The notes: generated by a model from the sequence alone, not told the origin. DNA of 33,021 bases from Ruminococcus sp. (GCA_017624895.1 JAGAMB010000032.1:1-33021); one strand, 5' to 3'. Numbered from the stretch's first letter, positions 1 to 9,467 are shown. Numbers and translations: made by a program.

Positions 1-575
1 TACAATTGCATTTTCGTCCTTGTCCTTACCGCTGAGTGTTATTTCTGCGCCCTCAATCTCAGGCTTGCCATCTGTCATTGCTACCTTGTTGATTGTAAGC
101 GTCTTATCCTCAGGCTTTGCAGCATTGCCTATTTCGATGTAGTTTTCCTTTTCGCTGTCAAGCTTGATGTAAGATTCACCCTCACCAAAAATTTTATTAC
201 TCTCAGTAAGCTCACTTACAACACCGTTATCAATTACAAATGACCAAGTACTCTCAACCTTTGCATATCCCTCAGGTGCTGAAACTTCTGTCAGCGTATA
301 TGTACCGTCAGGAATGTTTTTCAGCTGCATTGCTTTTTCTTCAGATGATATCCATGTAAGAACATTTGCTTCAATCTTGTATTCGCCGCTTTCCAACTCA
401 TTGTCTCCGTCGGCGCCATCCTTAGCAAATTCTCCGCTTATCATAGCTTCTGTAATTACAATTGCATTTTCGTCCTTGTCCTTACCGCTGAGTGTTATTT
501 CTGCGCCCTCAATCTCAGGCTTGCCATCTGTCATTGCTACCTTGTTGATTGTAAGCGTCTTATCCTCAGGCTTTG
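1..575 (-). repeat. Direct repeat of SpaA-like domain, period 456 bp
   Basis: Bases 1-119 and 457-575 are identical on the same strand. They encode the start of two successive prealbumin-like domains of the surface protein. The period is 152 codons, so the frame is kept. The repeat is cut by the window edge, so more copies may follow. Confidence 0.9.
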
Positions 576-2727
576 GAGGTTCGGGGTTGGGACCGGGTTT
601 TACAGGCTCCCCCGGTTTACTGTTTGTGACAGTGATTGACTTATTCATACCACAAACAATACCATTATTACTATATGATGCGCTATACTTTTCAACAGGT
701 TCTTCAACAATATAGTAGAAATAAGCTGAACCGCTTTCATTCATTTTTTCAAGATCAGTCCATTTATATTCCCACTCGTTTTCAGAATTAAGCACAGTAG
801 TTCCGATTTTTTCGTACTGACGGCCAATAACTGCATTCATTGGCTCTCCGTCAATCTTAGTTACTCTCCTTGTTTCGGGATCTATAGTAATTTTGGCACC
901 ATTACTATAATCAGGATTTCCCTTATCATCAGTCCCAGGATAACCTATCCAGATAGTGTTATCATATGTATTGGCTAATTCATATTTAGGCTGATTAAAT
1001 ATTATGCCTATTTCTTCCCCATCTTCATTACGTTCTATACTAAACAAATCTACATATTCATATTCGGGATAATATGTACCACGTTTCATTTGAGGAAGTC
1101 CGATTGTATAATCACTATATGGATAAACAGCTTCTATGTTATTATATGAATATGGAGGGGTAAAATTCATTTGAATAAAGCCTGAATTTTCAAGGACTCT
1201 TTTATTTACATCTATCTCTCCGCTTTTATTAGCGTCACCGGCGTCTAATCCATATACTGATAATATGGGTGTACCTGGCGTTGGATACATTACCATATTA
1301 TAATTTTTTACTTCTGCGTTATTCCAGAAACTAAGTTCCTTATATGCCGATATAAGCTTTTTTGTGTAAGCATCTTCATATTCAAGCATTTCCTGATTAT
1401 ATCTTGCTTCATCTTTAGCCACAAGACTATCAAACTGAGCAAGCTCAACATCCGACTTAACAGAACGGTAAAGAGTTACCTTAACTGAGTCATTGGTATG
1501 AACGTCCTCACCATCACTCCAGCTTTTTTTAGCTGTAATTTCTCCGAGTGTACCCTCTGTAAGCGGCTGCATAAAGAATGACATATGAGTTTCACCAAAA
1601 TTGGAAACATCCTCAGCTATGGCATTACCATTAGTACCGTGAAGTCTAAGATGAACATCAGGAGCAAGGATCTGTATTGAACCAACACCCATATCAACTG
1701 TTAACTTTGGATCACCGGAAGCTGAAAGTTCCGGCGCATTGGCAATGTTAAGAATAATATTGGTTCCGTTAATAAAGACTTTTTCACCGCCCCCATTCAA
1801 ATCCTTACCATCAATGGTTTTACATTTAAGACCGGTTCCAAAATACTTCATAAGACTTGCAGTATCTTCAGTATAACCTTCCATATCAAGATTTACAATA
1901 AGGAACTGACCGTCTTTGATCACACCGGAATTTAACTCCTTACCCGGCTCAATATTAATTCCGGAAACCTCAAATGATCTGTCAAAATTACCATCAAGAC
2001 CAATAAGATCGCTGTGCTTGATATTGATTACATTCTCACCTGATGAATGAAGCTTAACCTTAATGTTTCCGTCTTCTATAGAAAATTCTTCAACATTATT
2101 CGGCTTAGCTGCAAAATCATCTGAAAGCTTTCTGTATTCCTCTCTTAACGCATCAAAATCCATAAATTTTTGGGTGTTATGAGAAATATAGGAGTATTTC
2201 AATTCACTTGGACGATTGTCATTATTTACTTTAAATTTTGTTCCATCTTCTCTGGTAACTTCAAAACTGTTTTTTAATGTAGGATAAGAAAGCTTGCTTC
2301 CGTTTTCTGCCAAAACAGAATAGTCTTCAGGAATTACAAAGTCAGCTATTTTACCAAGCTTTGCCTCACTTGTTGTCCAGCTTTCACCAATTACGTTAAC
2401 CAATCTTCCTACATACTGATTAGGATAACCCTGACCGCCGACAACGTGTTTAGCCGCAAAGTTTCCGTTAGTATGCTCGCCTATATCTGCCGTATCAAAC
2501 GCGAAGTAATGGAACTCACCTGCTACGCCGAGAGGATTGCCTCTGTACCACATAGACTCCTCATAAGTCATATCCAGTATCGGAAGTCCATCTTCCTCAC
2601 TTACTGTTGCTGCCTTTGCTTTCAATAATCCGCCGTCACTTAGCGGTATTGCCTGAGTAAAAGCAGATAGTCCGAGCAAAATCGAGGTAACGCCGCTAAT
2701 AATGCGTTTCCCCATGGTCTTTTTCAT
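1..2727 (-). CDS. Large secreted surface protein, choice-of-anchor-A-like with Cna-B/SpaA repeats (3' end outside window)
   Basis: This open frame of 909 codons runs off the left edge, so the C-terminus and any sortase or dockerin anchor are not visible. It starts at MKKTMGKR after an AGAAAGGGTGA ribosome site. A signal peptide ends near residue 40 (AKA/ATVS). Residues about 50-110 (FHYFAFDTADIGEHTNG, then AAKHVVGG) resemble the choice-of-anchor A adhesin domain. A beta-rich middle part follows, with LTEGTLGEITAKKSW and YYIVEEPVEKYSASY marking a Cna-B-like fold. A Pro-rich linker (PGEPVKPGPNPEPPKPE) leads into SpaA-like prealbumin domains that begin EDKTLTINKVAMTDGKPEIE. The second domain starts 152 codons after the first with identical DNA. 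These modules are typical of adhesins and pilins with intramolecular isopeptide bonds. A role in adhesion to host, plant fibre or other cells is inferred. Confidence 0.85.
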   Translation of the reverse strand, partial: MKKTMGKRIISGVTSILLGLSAFTQAIPLSDGGLLKAKAATVSEEDGLPILDMTYEESMWYRGNPLGVAGEFHYFAFDTADIGEHTNGNFAAKHVVGGQGYPNQYVGRLVNVIGESWTTSEAKLGKIADFVIPEDYSVLAENGSKLSYPTLKNSFEVTREDGTKFKVNNDNRPSELKYSYISHNTQKFMDFDALREEYRKLSDDFAAKPNNVEEFSIEDGNIKVKLHSSGENVINIKHSDLIGLDGNFDRSFEVSGINIEPGKELNSGVIKDGQFLIVNLDMEGYTEDTASLMKYFGTGLKCKTIDGKDLNGGGEKVFINGTNIILNIANAPELSASGDPKLTVDMGVGSIQILAPDVHLRLHGTNGNAIAEDVSNFGETHMSFFMQPLTEGTLGEITAKKSWSDGEDVHTNDSVKVTLYRSVKSDVELAQFDSLVAKDEARYNQEMLEYEDAYTKKLISAYKELSFWNNAEVKNYNMVMYPTPGTPILSVYGLDAGDANKSGEIDVNKRVLENSGFIQMNFTPPYSYNNIEAVYPYSDYTIGLPQMKRGTYYPEYEYVDLFSIERNEDGEEIGIIFNQPKYELANTYDNTIWIGYPGTDDKGNPDYSNGAKITIDPETRRVTKIDGEPMNAVIGRQYEKIGTTVLNSENEWEYKWTDLEKMNESGSAYFYYIVEEPVEKYSASYSNNGIVCGMNKSITVTNSKPGEPVKPGPNPEPPKPEDKTLTINKVAMTDGKPEIEGAEITLSGKDKDENAIVITEAMISGEFAKDGADGDNELESGEYKIEANVLTWISSEEKAMQLKNIPDGTYTLTEVSAPEGYAKVESTWSFVIDNGVVSELTESNKIFGEGESYIKLDSEKENYIEIGNAAKPEDKTLTINKVAMTDGKPEIEGAEITLSGKDKDENAIV

Positions 2728-2840
2728 AAAATATCACCCTTTCTGATAATTTGAATAAAAAAAATATATATATATAAAAGATAAGTCATTATGTAGGATT
2801 TTCCCTATATCACCGCATAATAAACTCATTCTATGCATTA

Positions 2841-2869
2841 ATTATACCATATAATTTAAATATATGCAA
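2841..2869 (-). promoter_or_regulatory. Sigma-A promoter of the surface protein gene
   Basis: On the minus strand a TTGCAT -35 (2864-2869) and TATAAT -10 (2841-2846) are 17 nt apart. This predicts a leader of about 110 nt, which includes a TA-dinucleotide run near 2762-2777. The rest of the gap to 3064 shows no gene. Confidence 0.65.
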
Positions 2870-3064
2870 GCAAAAATCACAACTATCAGTATATAAATTT
2901 ACCCGCTTTTTTTGGTAATAATAGACAATAGTCTAAAAGCTATACGAAAGATTGGCGCAATTCGTCTATTTATAGCCGTTTTATAAAAATCTCAATTCCA
3001 CCTCTCGTCCGTGCCAGATAGTATATTTAGCCAAAACTTATACTGTTAGTATATACGATAACAT

Positions 3065-3095
3065 AAAAAACACTCCCGACCTGAATCGGGAGTGT
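3065..3095 (-). terminator. Rho-independent terminator of the HU-DUF6465 operon
   Basis: A perfect 10-bp stem (3070-3079 with 3086-3095, core ACTCCCGA) has a 6-nt loop and is followed on the minus strand by a run of T. It lies just downstream of the DUF6465 stop codon. Confidence 0.9.
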
Positions 3096-3112
3096 CTGTA
3101 TATTAAATCAGA

Positions 3113-3499
3113 TTATGCAATATCAAATCCGCCAACCTTTTCGTTGTCATTGATAACATAATAAACCTTATTTTCTTCAGGTTTTACGTAAAGATTGATG
3201 CTCTTTGGTGCTTCAACACCTGCGTCAGCCTTTGCTCTTTCAATGAGATCAGCATAAGAAAGCTCTGTGCCCTGATACTGAATAAACAGGTTTGTCTTTG
3301 GAGCTGTCTTTCTTCCGGAAGCCTTCTTCTCAGCATCCTTCTTCTCTGCCGCTTTCTTTGCAGCAGGCTTCTTAGCAGCTGTTTTCTTAGGAGCCTCCTC
3401 AACAGGAGCTGCCTCAACTACAGCTTCAACTACAGCCTCAACAGCCTTTTTTTCTTCCTTTACCTGCACTGCCTTTGCAGCTGTTGTCTTTCTTGCCAT
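3113..3499 (-). CDS. DUF6465 family protein with histone-like Ala/Lys-rich tail
   Basis: This is a 128-residue protein. Residues 1-70 are a low-complexity Ala/Lys/Glu tail with repeated KKPAAKKAAEKK-type units like those of histone H1 or bacterial Hc1-type tails. Residues 71-128 form a compact domain (NLFIQYQGTELSYADLI, then INLYVKPEENKVYYVIND, ending GGFDIA) that I recognise as DUF6465 of Clostridia. It starts 15 nt after the HU stop, in the same operon, with a terminator right behind it. A DNA- or RNA-associated role is inferred from the basic tail and the HU neighbour. The biochemical function is not known to me. Confidence 0.85.
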   Translation of the reverse strand: MARKTTAAKAVQVKEEKKAVEAVVEAVVEAAPVEEAPKKTAAKKPAAKKAAEKKDAEKKASGRKTAPKTNLFIQYQGTELSYADLIERAKADAGVEAPKSINLYVKPEENKVYYVINDNEKVGGFDIA

Positions 3500-3514
3500 T
3501 TCTGTCCCTCCGTC

Positions 3515-3790
3515 TTACTTGTTAACAGCACTCTTGAGAGCCTGACCTGCCTTGAATGCAGGAGCCTTTGAAGCAGGAGCGATCATTTTTTCCTTTGTCT
3601 GGGGATTGATAACCTGCTTTTCCTTTCTGTCGCGTACTTCAAATGTACCGAAGCCAACGATAGAAACCTTCTCACCACTTGCGAGTGCATTTGTGATAGC
3701 CTCAACCATTGCATTTACAGCAGCCTCAGCGTTCTTCTTTGTTGTGTCAGTCTTTGACGCAACCACATTGATAAGTTCAGATTTAGTCAT
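3515..3790 (-). CDS. hup: HU family DNA-binding protein
   Basis: At 91 residues this is the normal HU length. It has the N-terminal helices (MTKSELINVVASKT), the saddle motif GFGTFEVRDRKEKQVINPQTKE and the end APAFKAGQALKSAV typical of HU. HU dimers bend and compact DNA and bind it without strong sequence specificity. It is first in an operon with the DUF6465 gene. The SD sequence GGAGG lies 9 nt before the chosen ATG. A three-codon frame (ATG AAA TGA) sits between SD and start and its stop overlaps the HU ATG, so the two starts may compete or couple. Confidence 0.96.
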   Translation of the reverse strand: MTKSELINVVASKTDTTKKNAEAAVNAMVEAITNALASGEKVSIVGFGTFEVRDRKEKQVINPQTKEKMIAPASKAPAFKAGQALKSAVNK

Positions 3791-3822
3791 TTCATATTTC
3801 CTCCATTTCTTTTGATAATTGC

Positions 3823-3851
3823 ATTATATACCTAATGCCGCCATTTGTCAA
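3823..3851 (-). promoter_or_regulatory. Sigma-A promoter of the HU operon
   Basis: A perfect TTGACA (3846-3851) and a perfect TATAAT (3823-3828) on the minus strand are 17 nt apart. This suits a highly expressed nucleoid protein. Confidence 0.85.
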
Positions 3852-3946
3852 GGGATTTACAAAAAAATGACATTTTAACCTATTCTACGTCAGATTTTTT
3901 TCCGTTTTTATAAAAACCGACCATACAAAATTCTGATTTTCCCCGA

Positions 3947-6541
3947 TTATTCCGCAATAAGTTCACCATTGTCAACATCTATTGTTATTGTACCTCCCGA
4001 TGATATACCTCCGCCGAGAATTATTTTTGCCGCAGAAGTTTCAACATTCCGCTGAATAAAGCGTCTGAGAGGTCTTGCTCCGAAATTCGGATCGTAGCCA
4101 CACTCTACAATATGATTTTTGGCAGCTTCTGTTACATTTATCCGTATATGCTTATCGTCAAGACGTTTCTGCAGATCCTCCAGCATAAGGTCAACAATCC
4201 CCATTATCTCTCTCTTTGCAAGAGGCTTGTAGAAAATAATCTCATCAAGTCGATTGAGAAATTCAGGGCGGAACTGCTGTTTAAGCAGACCTTCCACTCT
4301 TTCACGCGCTTCCTGCGTTATTTCTCCGTCAGCTCCGATTCCCTCCAAAATATAGGGCGAACCGAGATTTGATGTCAGTATAATGATCGTGTTTTTGAAA
4401 TCCACCGTTCTGCCCTGTGAATCCGTTATACGTCCGTCGTCCAGTATCTGAAGCAGAATATTGAACACATCAGGGTGAGCCTTTTCAATCTCATCAAAAA
4501 GAACAACCGAATAAGGCTTTCTGCGGACTGCCTCTGTAAGCTGTCCGCCCTCGTCGTAGCCAACGTATCCGGGAGGCGCTCCGATAAGGCGGCTTACGCT
4601 GAATTTCTCCATATACTCACTCATATCAATGCGGACAATATTCTTTTCATCATCAAAAAGTATCTCTGAAAGTGCCTTTGCAAGCTCTGTTTTGCCCACT
4701 CCGGTAGGGCCGAGGAACATAAATGAACCGATTGGTCTTTCAGGGGACTGTATACCTGCTCTTGAACGTATAATCGCCTCGCTGACTTTTTCCACCGCCT
4801 CATTCTGCCCGATAACACGCTTGTGAAGAAGTCCCTCAAGTCCCAATATCTTTTCCTTTTCGCCCTCCATAAGCTTTGAAACGGGTATACCTGTCCAGCG
4901 GCAGACGATTTTCGCAATTTCGTCCTCTGTAACTCTGTCACGGAGCAGACGATTTTCGCCGCCATCGTGTTCCACCTGCGCTTCAAGCTCCGCAAGCTTG
5001 TTTTTCAGATCTGGCAGTCTGCCGTATTTCAGCTCTGCCGCCTTGTTAAGATCGTACTCACGCTCCGCCTGCTCAATCTGTCCGCTGACGCCTTCAATCT
5101 CCTCGCGGAGCTTCTGAACAGCGGATATTTCATCTTTTTCATTCTCCCACTTGGCTTTCATAGCGTTGAACTGCTCACGAAGCTCTGACAGCTCTTTCTG
5201 TATCTCCTCCAAATGCTCCTTTGAAATAGTATCGCTTTCCTTTTTCAGAGCCGTTTCCTCAATTTCAAGGCGAACAATTCTTCTTGATATAACATCAAGC
5301 TCTGTAGGCATTGAGTCTATTTCTGTGCGAATAGTCGCACAAGCCTCGTCAATAAGGTCGATTGCCTTGTCGGGAAGAAATCTGTCGCTTATATAGCGGT
5401 TTGACAGTACAGCCGCTGATATAAGGGCATTATCGCTGATTTTCACACCGTGGAATACCTCGTATCGCTCTTTAAGTCCGCGGAGAATTGATATGGTATC
5501 CTCCACCGTAGGTTCATCCACCTGAACAGGCTGAAAACGTCTTTCAAGAGCCGCGTCTTTTTCAATATATTTGCGGTATTCGTCAAGAGTTGTCGCGCCG
5601 ATACAATGAAGCTCTCCTCGCGCAAGCATAGGTTTCAGCAGGTTTCCTGCGTCCATAGCACCGTCATTCTTGCCTGCGCCGACGATTGTGTGAAGCTCAT
5701 CAATAAAGAGAATTATCTGACCGCTGCTGTTTTTTATTTCGTTGAGGACAGCTTTCAGTCGCTCCTCAAACTCACCGCGATATTTCGCACCTGCAATCAG
5801 CGCTCCCATATCAAGGGAAAATACCTTTCTGTCTTTCAGGCTGTCAGGAACATCTCCTGCAACGATACGCTGAGCCAGCCCCTCGGCAATGGCTGTTTTA
5901 CCAACTCCCGGTTCACCTATGAGAACAGGGTTATTTTTCGTCTTTCGCGAAAGAATACGCATAACGTTGCGGATTTCGCTGTCTCTGCCTATAACAGGAT
6001 CCAGCTTGTTCTGCCGCGCAAGTCCCACAAGCTCCTGACCGTATTTCGCAAGAACGTCATAGGTTTCCTCCGGATTTTCTCCGGTAACACGGGTATTACC
6101 TCGAACAGACATAAGAGCCGTAAGAAATCTGTCACGCTCAACAGCAAACATTTGCAGAACAGCTGAAACGTCCCTGTCCTTGCTGTCAATGAGAGCAAGC
6201 ATTATATGCTCCACAGAGATATACTCGTCTTTCATATTTCCTGCAATATCTTCCGCCGTCACAAGAACTCTGTCACACTCTGCGGATATCCCGATATTGC
6301 TGCTTCTGCCGCTTCCTGTGACCTTTGGCAGGCTATCCATACGCTTATCCGCCTCAGCTTCAAGCATATTGCTGTCGATCCCCATTTTTCGTATTAACTG
6401 CGGAATAAGTCCGCCCTCCTGTTTGAGAAGTCCCCCAAGAAGATGAATCGGCTCAATAATGGAATTTGCCCGCATTACCGCTAAACTCTGGGCTTTTCTC
6501 ACAGCGTCCATTGATTTCTGTGTTAATTTTTCTGCATTCAT
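3947..6541 (-). CDS. clpB: ATP-dependent disaggregase ClpB
   Basis: The 864 residues match the usual ClpB length. Features in order are: an N-terminal Clp repeat domain ([18 protein letters not shown]); the first AAA+ module with Walker A GEPGVGKT near residue 205 and Walker [13 protein letters not shown]; the ClpB-specific M-domain coiled coil around residues 410-530; and the second AAA+ module with Walker A GPTGVGKT near 610, pore loop [11 protein letters not shown] and Walker [14 protein letters not shown]. ClpB hexamers thread aggregated proteins and work with DnaK. The coiled coil and two complete ATPase sites separate it from ClpC or ClpA. It lies 12 nt after the upstream RHH-like gene and its SD (GGGGG) touches that gene's TAG stop, so the two are probably co-transcribed. 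No CIRCE element is visible in front of the operon, unlike htpG in this window. Confidence 0.97.
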   Translation of the reverse strand: MNAEKLTQKSMDAVRKAQSLAVMRANSIIEPIHLLGGLLKQEGGLIPQLIRKMGIDSNMLEAEADKRMDSLPKVTGSGRSSNIGISAECDRVLVTAEDIAGNMKDEYISVEHIMLALIDSKDRDVSAVLQMFAVERDRFLTALMSVRGNTRVTGENPEETYDVLAKYGQELVGLARQNKLDPVIGRDSEIRNVMRILSRKTKNNPVLIGEPGVGKTAIAEGLAQRIVAGDVPDSLKDRKVFSLDMGALIAGAKYRGEFEERLKAVLNEIKNSSGQIILFIDELHTIVGAGKNDGAMDAGNLLKPMLARGELHCIGATTLDEYRKYIEKDAALERRFQPVQVDEPTVEDTISILRGLKERYEVFHGVKISDNALISAAVLSNRYISDRFLPDKAIDLIDEACATIRTEIDSMPTELDVISRRIVRLEIEETALKKESDTISKEHLEEIQKELSELREQFNAMKAKWENEKDEISAVQKLREEIEGVSGQIEQAEREYDLNKAAELKYGRLPDLKNKLAELEAQVEHDGGENRLLRDRVTEDEIAKIVCRWTGIPVSKLMEGEKEKILGLEGLLHKRVIGQNEAVEKVSEAIIRSRAGIQSPERPIGSFMFLGPTGVGKTELAKALSEILFDDEKNIVRIDMSEYMEKFSVSRLIGAPPGYVGYDEGGQLTEAVRRKPYSVVLFDEIEKAHPDVFNILLQILDDGRITDSQGRTVDFKNTIIILTSNLGSPYILEGIGADGEITQEARERVEGLLKQQFRPEFLNRLDEIIFYKPLAKREIMGIVDLMLEDLQKRLDDKHIRINVTEAAKNHIVECGYDPNFGARPLRRFIQRNVETSAAKIILGGGISSGGTITIDVDNGELIAE

Positions 6542-6553
6542 AATCTTAACCCC

Positions 6554-7198
6554 CTATATAACATTTTCTTTGATAAAAGCCGAAAATTCGGCATTATATC
6601 TGCTGATAACATATTGCAGCTCATCGGGTGCTGAAAAATATTTTCTCACAGCATCGTTGAGCATATTCAGATATTCCCCGATGATACCGCCTTTTTCCTC
6701 ATCATTAAGCCGCGGATCATTGAGAAGCTTTCTCGTAAAGCAGTCGGTGGATAATGCAGCATTATAGCCGCGTATTCCTTTTTTTAAAAAGGCAGCCTCC
6801 TCAGCAAGGGCAACTTCTCTGAAAAACAGGTTGAAGCACTCGGTCAGAAGCATATTCTGCGTCCGTATCTGCACTTTAAGCCTTCCCAGATATGTATCAG
6901 GCTCACGCTCCAGTTCAACTCTGTAATTGATCGTGGGGCGGTATTTATACTGCAAAGCCGTCCTCAGCATAAGCACCGAGGGCGAATTCTGCTGCATAAG
7001 AAGCAGTTCTCTGTGCAGAAGCGTTTCAGCGGAATTAATAATTTCTCTCATACGCATTTCGGGTGTAACGCAGGAAAGCTGCTCCGCAAGTATTTGATTT
7101 ATGAGATTTGAGCGATTAGTTCCGCGGCGGTATGCCTCGGCATCAACAGCACGTATCACGTTATCCGTCAGAACTATACTATACACATTTTTATTCAT
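6554..7198 (-). CDS. Uncharacterised protein with ribbon-helix-helix-like N-terminus, upstream of clpB
   Basis: The 214-residue frame begins at MNKNVYSIVLTD. This start is chosen because AGGAGGCG lies 4 nt upstream, while a longer in-frame extension would read back through the promoter. Residues 1-45 (VYSIVLTDNVIRAVDAEAYR, then GTNRSNLINQILAEQL) have the beta-strand plus two-helix layout of CopG/Arc-type ribbon-helix-helix DNA-binding proteins. The remainder is helical and Arg/Glu-rich, with no motif I recognise. It is the first gene of an operon with clpB. A regulator of that operon or of protein quality control is possible but only inferred. Confidence 0.72.
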   Translation of the reverse strand: MNKNVYSIVLTDNVIRAVDAEAYRRGTNRSNLINQILAEQLSCVTPEMRMREIINSAETLLHRELLLMQQNSPSVLMLRTALQYKYRPTINYRVELEREPDTYLGRLKVQIRTQNMLLTECFNLFFREVALAEEAAFLKKGIRGYNAALSTDCFTRKLLNDPRLNDEEKGGIIGEYLNMLNDAVRKYFSAPDELQYVISRYNAEFSAFIKENVI

Positions 7199-7235
7199 AT
7201 TTCGCCTCCTGAGAATTTCCGCCTTATCTGAGTAT

Positions 7236-7264
7236 ATTATATCACAATTTCTATAACTCGTCAA
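7236..7264 (-). promoter_or_regulatory. Sigma-A promoter of the RHH-clpB operon
   Basis: TTGACG (7259-7264) and TATAAT (7236-7241) on the minus strand are 17 nt apart, about 38 nt before the chosen ATG of the RHH-like gene. No CIRCE-like inverted repeat accompanies it. Confidence 0.8.
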
Positions 7265-7301
7265 TGGATTTATATAAATTTTCACACAAGTTTCACAGGG
7301 T

Positions 7302-7328
7302 AAAAAAACACACCTCAGCAAGAGGTGT
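7302..7328 (-). terminator. Rho-independent terminator with no obvious gene in front
   Basis: A 7-bp stem ACACCTC/GAGGTGT (7310-7316 with 7322-7328) with a 5-nt loop is followed on the minus strand by G and seven T. The nearest minus-strand protein gene ends at 8086 and has its own terminator at 7754-7773, so this one needs another transcript. Confidence 0.75.
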
Positions 7329-7560
7329 CGGTTTCGCTCCATGCGATTTTAATCGCTTAGCACTGAAGAGCAAGCCATAAATAATAAGTTAAAATAAGTT
7401 ATTGAGAATAGAAAACATGAAAAAATCACAAATGAAAGGAATTAGTTTTTAAAAATAACCAATTCGTTTTCTGCAGTAAGCAGTTGTTCAACATTCATGG
7501 CAAAACACATGAGAGGGAAGGATGTTCGCCTATGAACGTCAATATTCTCAATTGCTGATT
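7303..7560 (-). ncRNA. Candidate small RNA or short-peptide transcript
   Basis: The minus strand has a TATAAT -10 (7563-7568) with a weak TTGGAT -35 (7586-7591) 17 nt away, and a clear terminator about 250 nt downstream at 7302-7328. Between them a 10-bp perfect inverted repeat (7401-7410 with 7543-7552, ATTGAGAATA type) could close a long stem around two local hairpins near 7442-7484. A 22-codon frame (MCFAMNVEQLLTAENELVIF, then KN) lies inside but has no good SD. I cannot match it to a named RNA. Confidence 0.3.
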
Positions 7561-8085
7561 ATATTATATTGCAAATCCGCAGTTCATCCAATGAACAAAA
7601 GTACACTATTCTGCACTTTTATTCATTTTAAAGTTTTTTTGCTCTTTTTCTTTCTTAATATATATTTAATAAGTATTATTTATTTACGTATTAAAATTTT
7701 ATTAACAGTATACACAGAGGAAAACAGTATTCCCTCTCTCTGAAAAACAAAAAGGACGCTCGTTAAAGCGTCCAAATAATACCAATCCCTAAAATGTTAG
7801 TAAATAAAGATGATGAGCAGAAATGTTGTATATCAAAGCGGTACTAAAACTCAAATTCTTTAATCGAAAAAATATGAATCCAACAAGCTCTATAATACGC
7901 TATAATAAAATTCTTATAACGCCTAACCTTTATACATTTAGCTTTTCGAGATTTTTTTGCAACACCAATGATAAATGTAAACGGTCCGCTATTTATAAGA
8001 TTGACTACATTGTTTTTTAGCAATAAATGCTTAACTTCGCTTCTACTATAATAATTCATGGTTTAAATCAACACTTTTTTACAAA
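7329..8085. other. Gene-poor AT-rich gap
   Basis: Over 700 bases have no convincing protein gene. It contains the body of the candidate RNA, the terminator at 7754-7773, and short open frames of about 70 codons on each strand that lack ribosome sites and recognisable domains. Confidence 0.6.
7747..7773 (-). terminator. Rho-independent terminator downstream of the VTC operon
   Basis: A 7-bp stem GGACGCT/AGCGTCC (7754-7760 with 7767-7773) is followed on the minus strand by T-rich sequence. It lies about 310 nt beyond the stop of the beta-helix lipoprotein gene and is the first good terminator for that operon. Confidence 0.75.
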
Positions 8086-9441
8086 TTATTCAATCACAAA
8101 TAAATTCTGTCCCTCTGCTACAGTAAAATCGCCATTGCTGTTTCCGTCAACAATCGGAGTAAAGCCGTCACCAATAAGGATATCAGGAGCAAGCATAAGC
8201 ACGCATCTGAAAGACGATTTCGGTGTAAGCGACGCAAACTCAGTACCGCCGAGTACAAATCCTACTGTACTCTCCGCAGGAAGCCCGTTTGTCCAGTTCA
8301 CCACAATATACGGATTAGGCGTTTCAGAAGGCGGAGTTACCTTGTTTCCTGCCGCATAAACATAGCCGCCTGTGTAATAAAGTCCTGCCGCTGCATACAG
8401 AGAGCTTTTTTCCTCCTTGCTGCCGCCGCATATCCACGCTGTACCGCCGTTTATATTCATAGAACCCTTAGATTTCATACCGTTTGTTCCGCCGAATATT
8501 GTCAGCTCACCGTCGTTTACAGTAATATTATCATTAGCAATAATTCCCGATTTTATGGAGTTTATCACATATTCTCCGCTTTCGATGATAACGTCGTCGT
8601 CGCTGGCTATTCCGTGAGCATTTCCTGCATTGATTTCAAGATAGCCGTCGCCTTTTATTCTCAGGGTATCGTTAGAGAAAATAACGCCGTCGTTTATTTT
8701 GTCATTTCCACCGTCGCTGAGATAATTCACGCTGCCGTCCGCAAGCTTCAGAACGCACCTTTTTGCCTCATTGACGAATATGGCAGGGCCGCCGCCGCAG
8801 GAAATATCAACATTATCAAGAGTCAGTTCGACCTTTTCCTCTGTTGCGGTGCTTATGTAAATCTGACCGTTGGAAGTGCTGCCCTTTACGATATAATCGC
8901 CGCCGGCTGTGATTTTCACAACAGAGCCGTTTGCTTCCGCATTTGTACCATCAACGGAAGCAGTTTCATTGAAAATAATTTCCGCGTCAAACGTCTTTGC
9001 CAGCTCAGTCACAACAGTTGTAGCCGTGGGAGTATTCGGCTTTTCAGGAGCTTTTGTAGCCTGCGGCTGCTCCTTGGAAGTATCCTCATCCTCCGATCCG
9101 CTGCTCTCCTCCTCAAAATCGCTGTTTTCCGATGACTCATCAGAATCATCATTCTTTTTATCAGAAGTCTTTGCAGTTGTTGTCTTTTTATCCTTATTGG
9201 ATTTCTTATCAGCAGACGTAGTTTTCTCCGTCTTGCTTTCCTCTGTTTTTTCGGATTTTTCGGTTGTTTCTTCCTTTTCATCGGATTTGTCGGCTTCTGC
9301 AGCAGCCTCAGTTTTCTCCGCTGTATCAGTCACAACAGAAGTGTCAGCCACAGGCTCTGTCGGTTCTTCCTTGCTGCATGAAGCCGCAGCCGCCATCACA
9401 AGCACCGCCATTCCCATAGCTATAATTCTTTTGTAATTCAT
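8086..9441 (-). CDS. Carbohydrate-binding beta-helix lipoprotein (Cthe_2159-like)
   Basis: This 451-residue protein has a lipoprotein signal peptide with a lipobox ending at Cys (MAAAASC). Residues about 25-140 are a highly charged Lys/Glu/Ser/Thr linker, probably a wall-spanning spacer. Residues about 150-450 carry short repeating strands such as VELTLDNVDISCGGGPAIFV, DGYLEINAGNAHGIASDDDV and GELTIFGGTNGMKSKG. These are typical of the Cthe_2159-type right-handed beta-helix family, whose founding Clostridium thermocellum member binds cellulose and polygalacturonate. It is the last gene of the operon with the DUF4956 and VTC proteins, which I know as a recurring neighbourhood. The 101-nt gap before it contains a structured repeat. 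Confidence 0.82.
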   Translation of the reverse strand: MNYKRIIAMGMAVLVMAAAASCSKEEPTEPVADTSVVTDTAEKTEAAAEADKSDEKEETTEKSEKTEESKTEKTTSADKKSNKDKKTTTAKTSDKKNDDSDESSENSDFEEESSGSEDEDTSKEQPQATKAPEKPNTPTATTVVTELAKTFDAEIIFNETASVDGTNAEANGSVVKITAGGDYIVKGSTSNGQIYISTATEEKVELTLDNVDISCGGGPAIFVNEAKRCVLKLADGSVNYLSDGGNDKINDGVIFSNDTLRIKGDGYLEINAGNAHGIASDDDVIIESGEYVINSIKSGIIANDNITVNDGELTIFGGTNGMKSKGSMNINGGTAWICGGSKEEKSSLYAAAGLYYTGGYVYAAGNKVTPPSETPNPYIVVNWTNGLPAESTVGFVLGGTEFASLTPKSSFRCVLMLAPDILIGDGFTPIVDGNSNGDFTVAEGQNLFVIE

Positions 9442-9467
9442 AATAAAAACTCCCCTTTATGGAAATA

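Noticed and set aside
3852-3946. Terminator directly after clpB
   Set aside because: Only a weak A/T palindrome (GTTTTTATAAAAAC) is seen, with no GC stem, so I do not call a terminator.
7522-7743. Plus-strand open frame of 73 codons
   Set aside because: It is AT-rich, has hydrophobic low-complexity translation and no recognisable domain. It also lies antisense to the candidate RNA and its promoter, so it is probably chance.
7844-8059. Minus-strand open frame of 71 codons after the lipoprotein gene
   Set aside because: There is no SD in front of the ATG and no known motif. It lies in the AT-rich trailer between the stop and the terminator.
9009-9281. Basic Lys/Arg-rich open frame on the same strand as the lipoprotein
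   Set aside because: It is a frame-shifted reading of the charged linker of the lipoprotein and has no SD.
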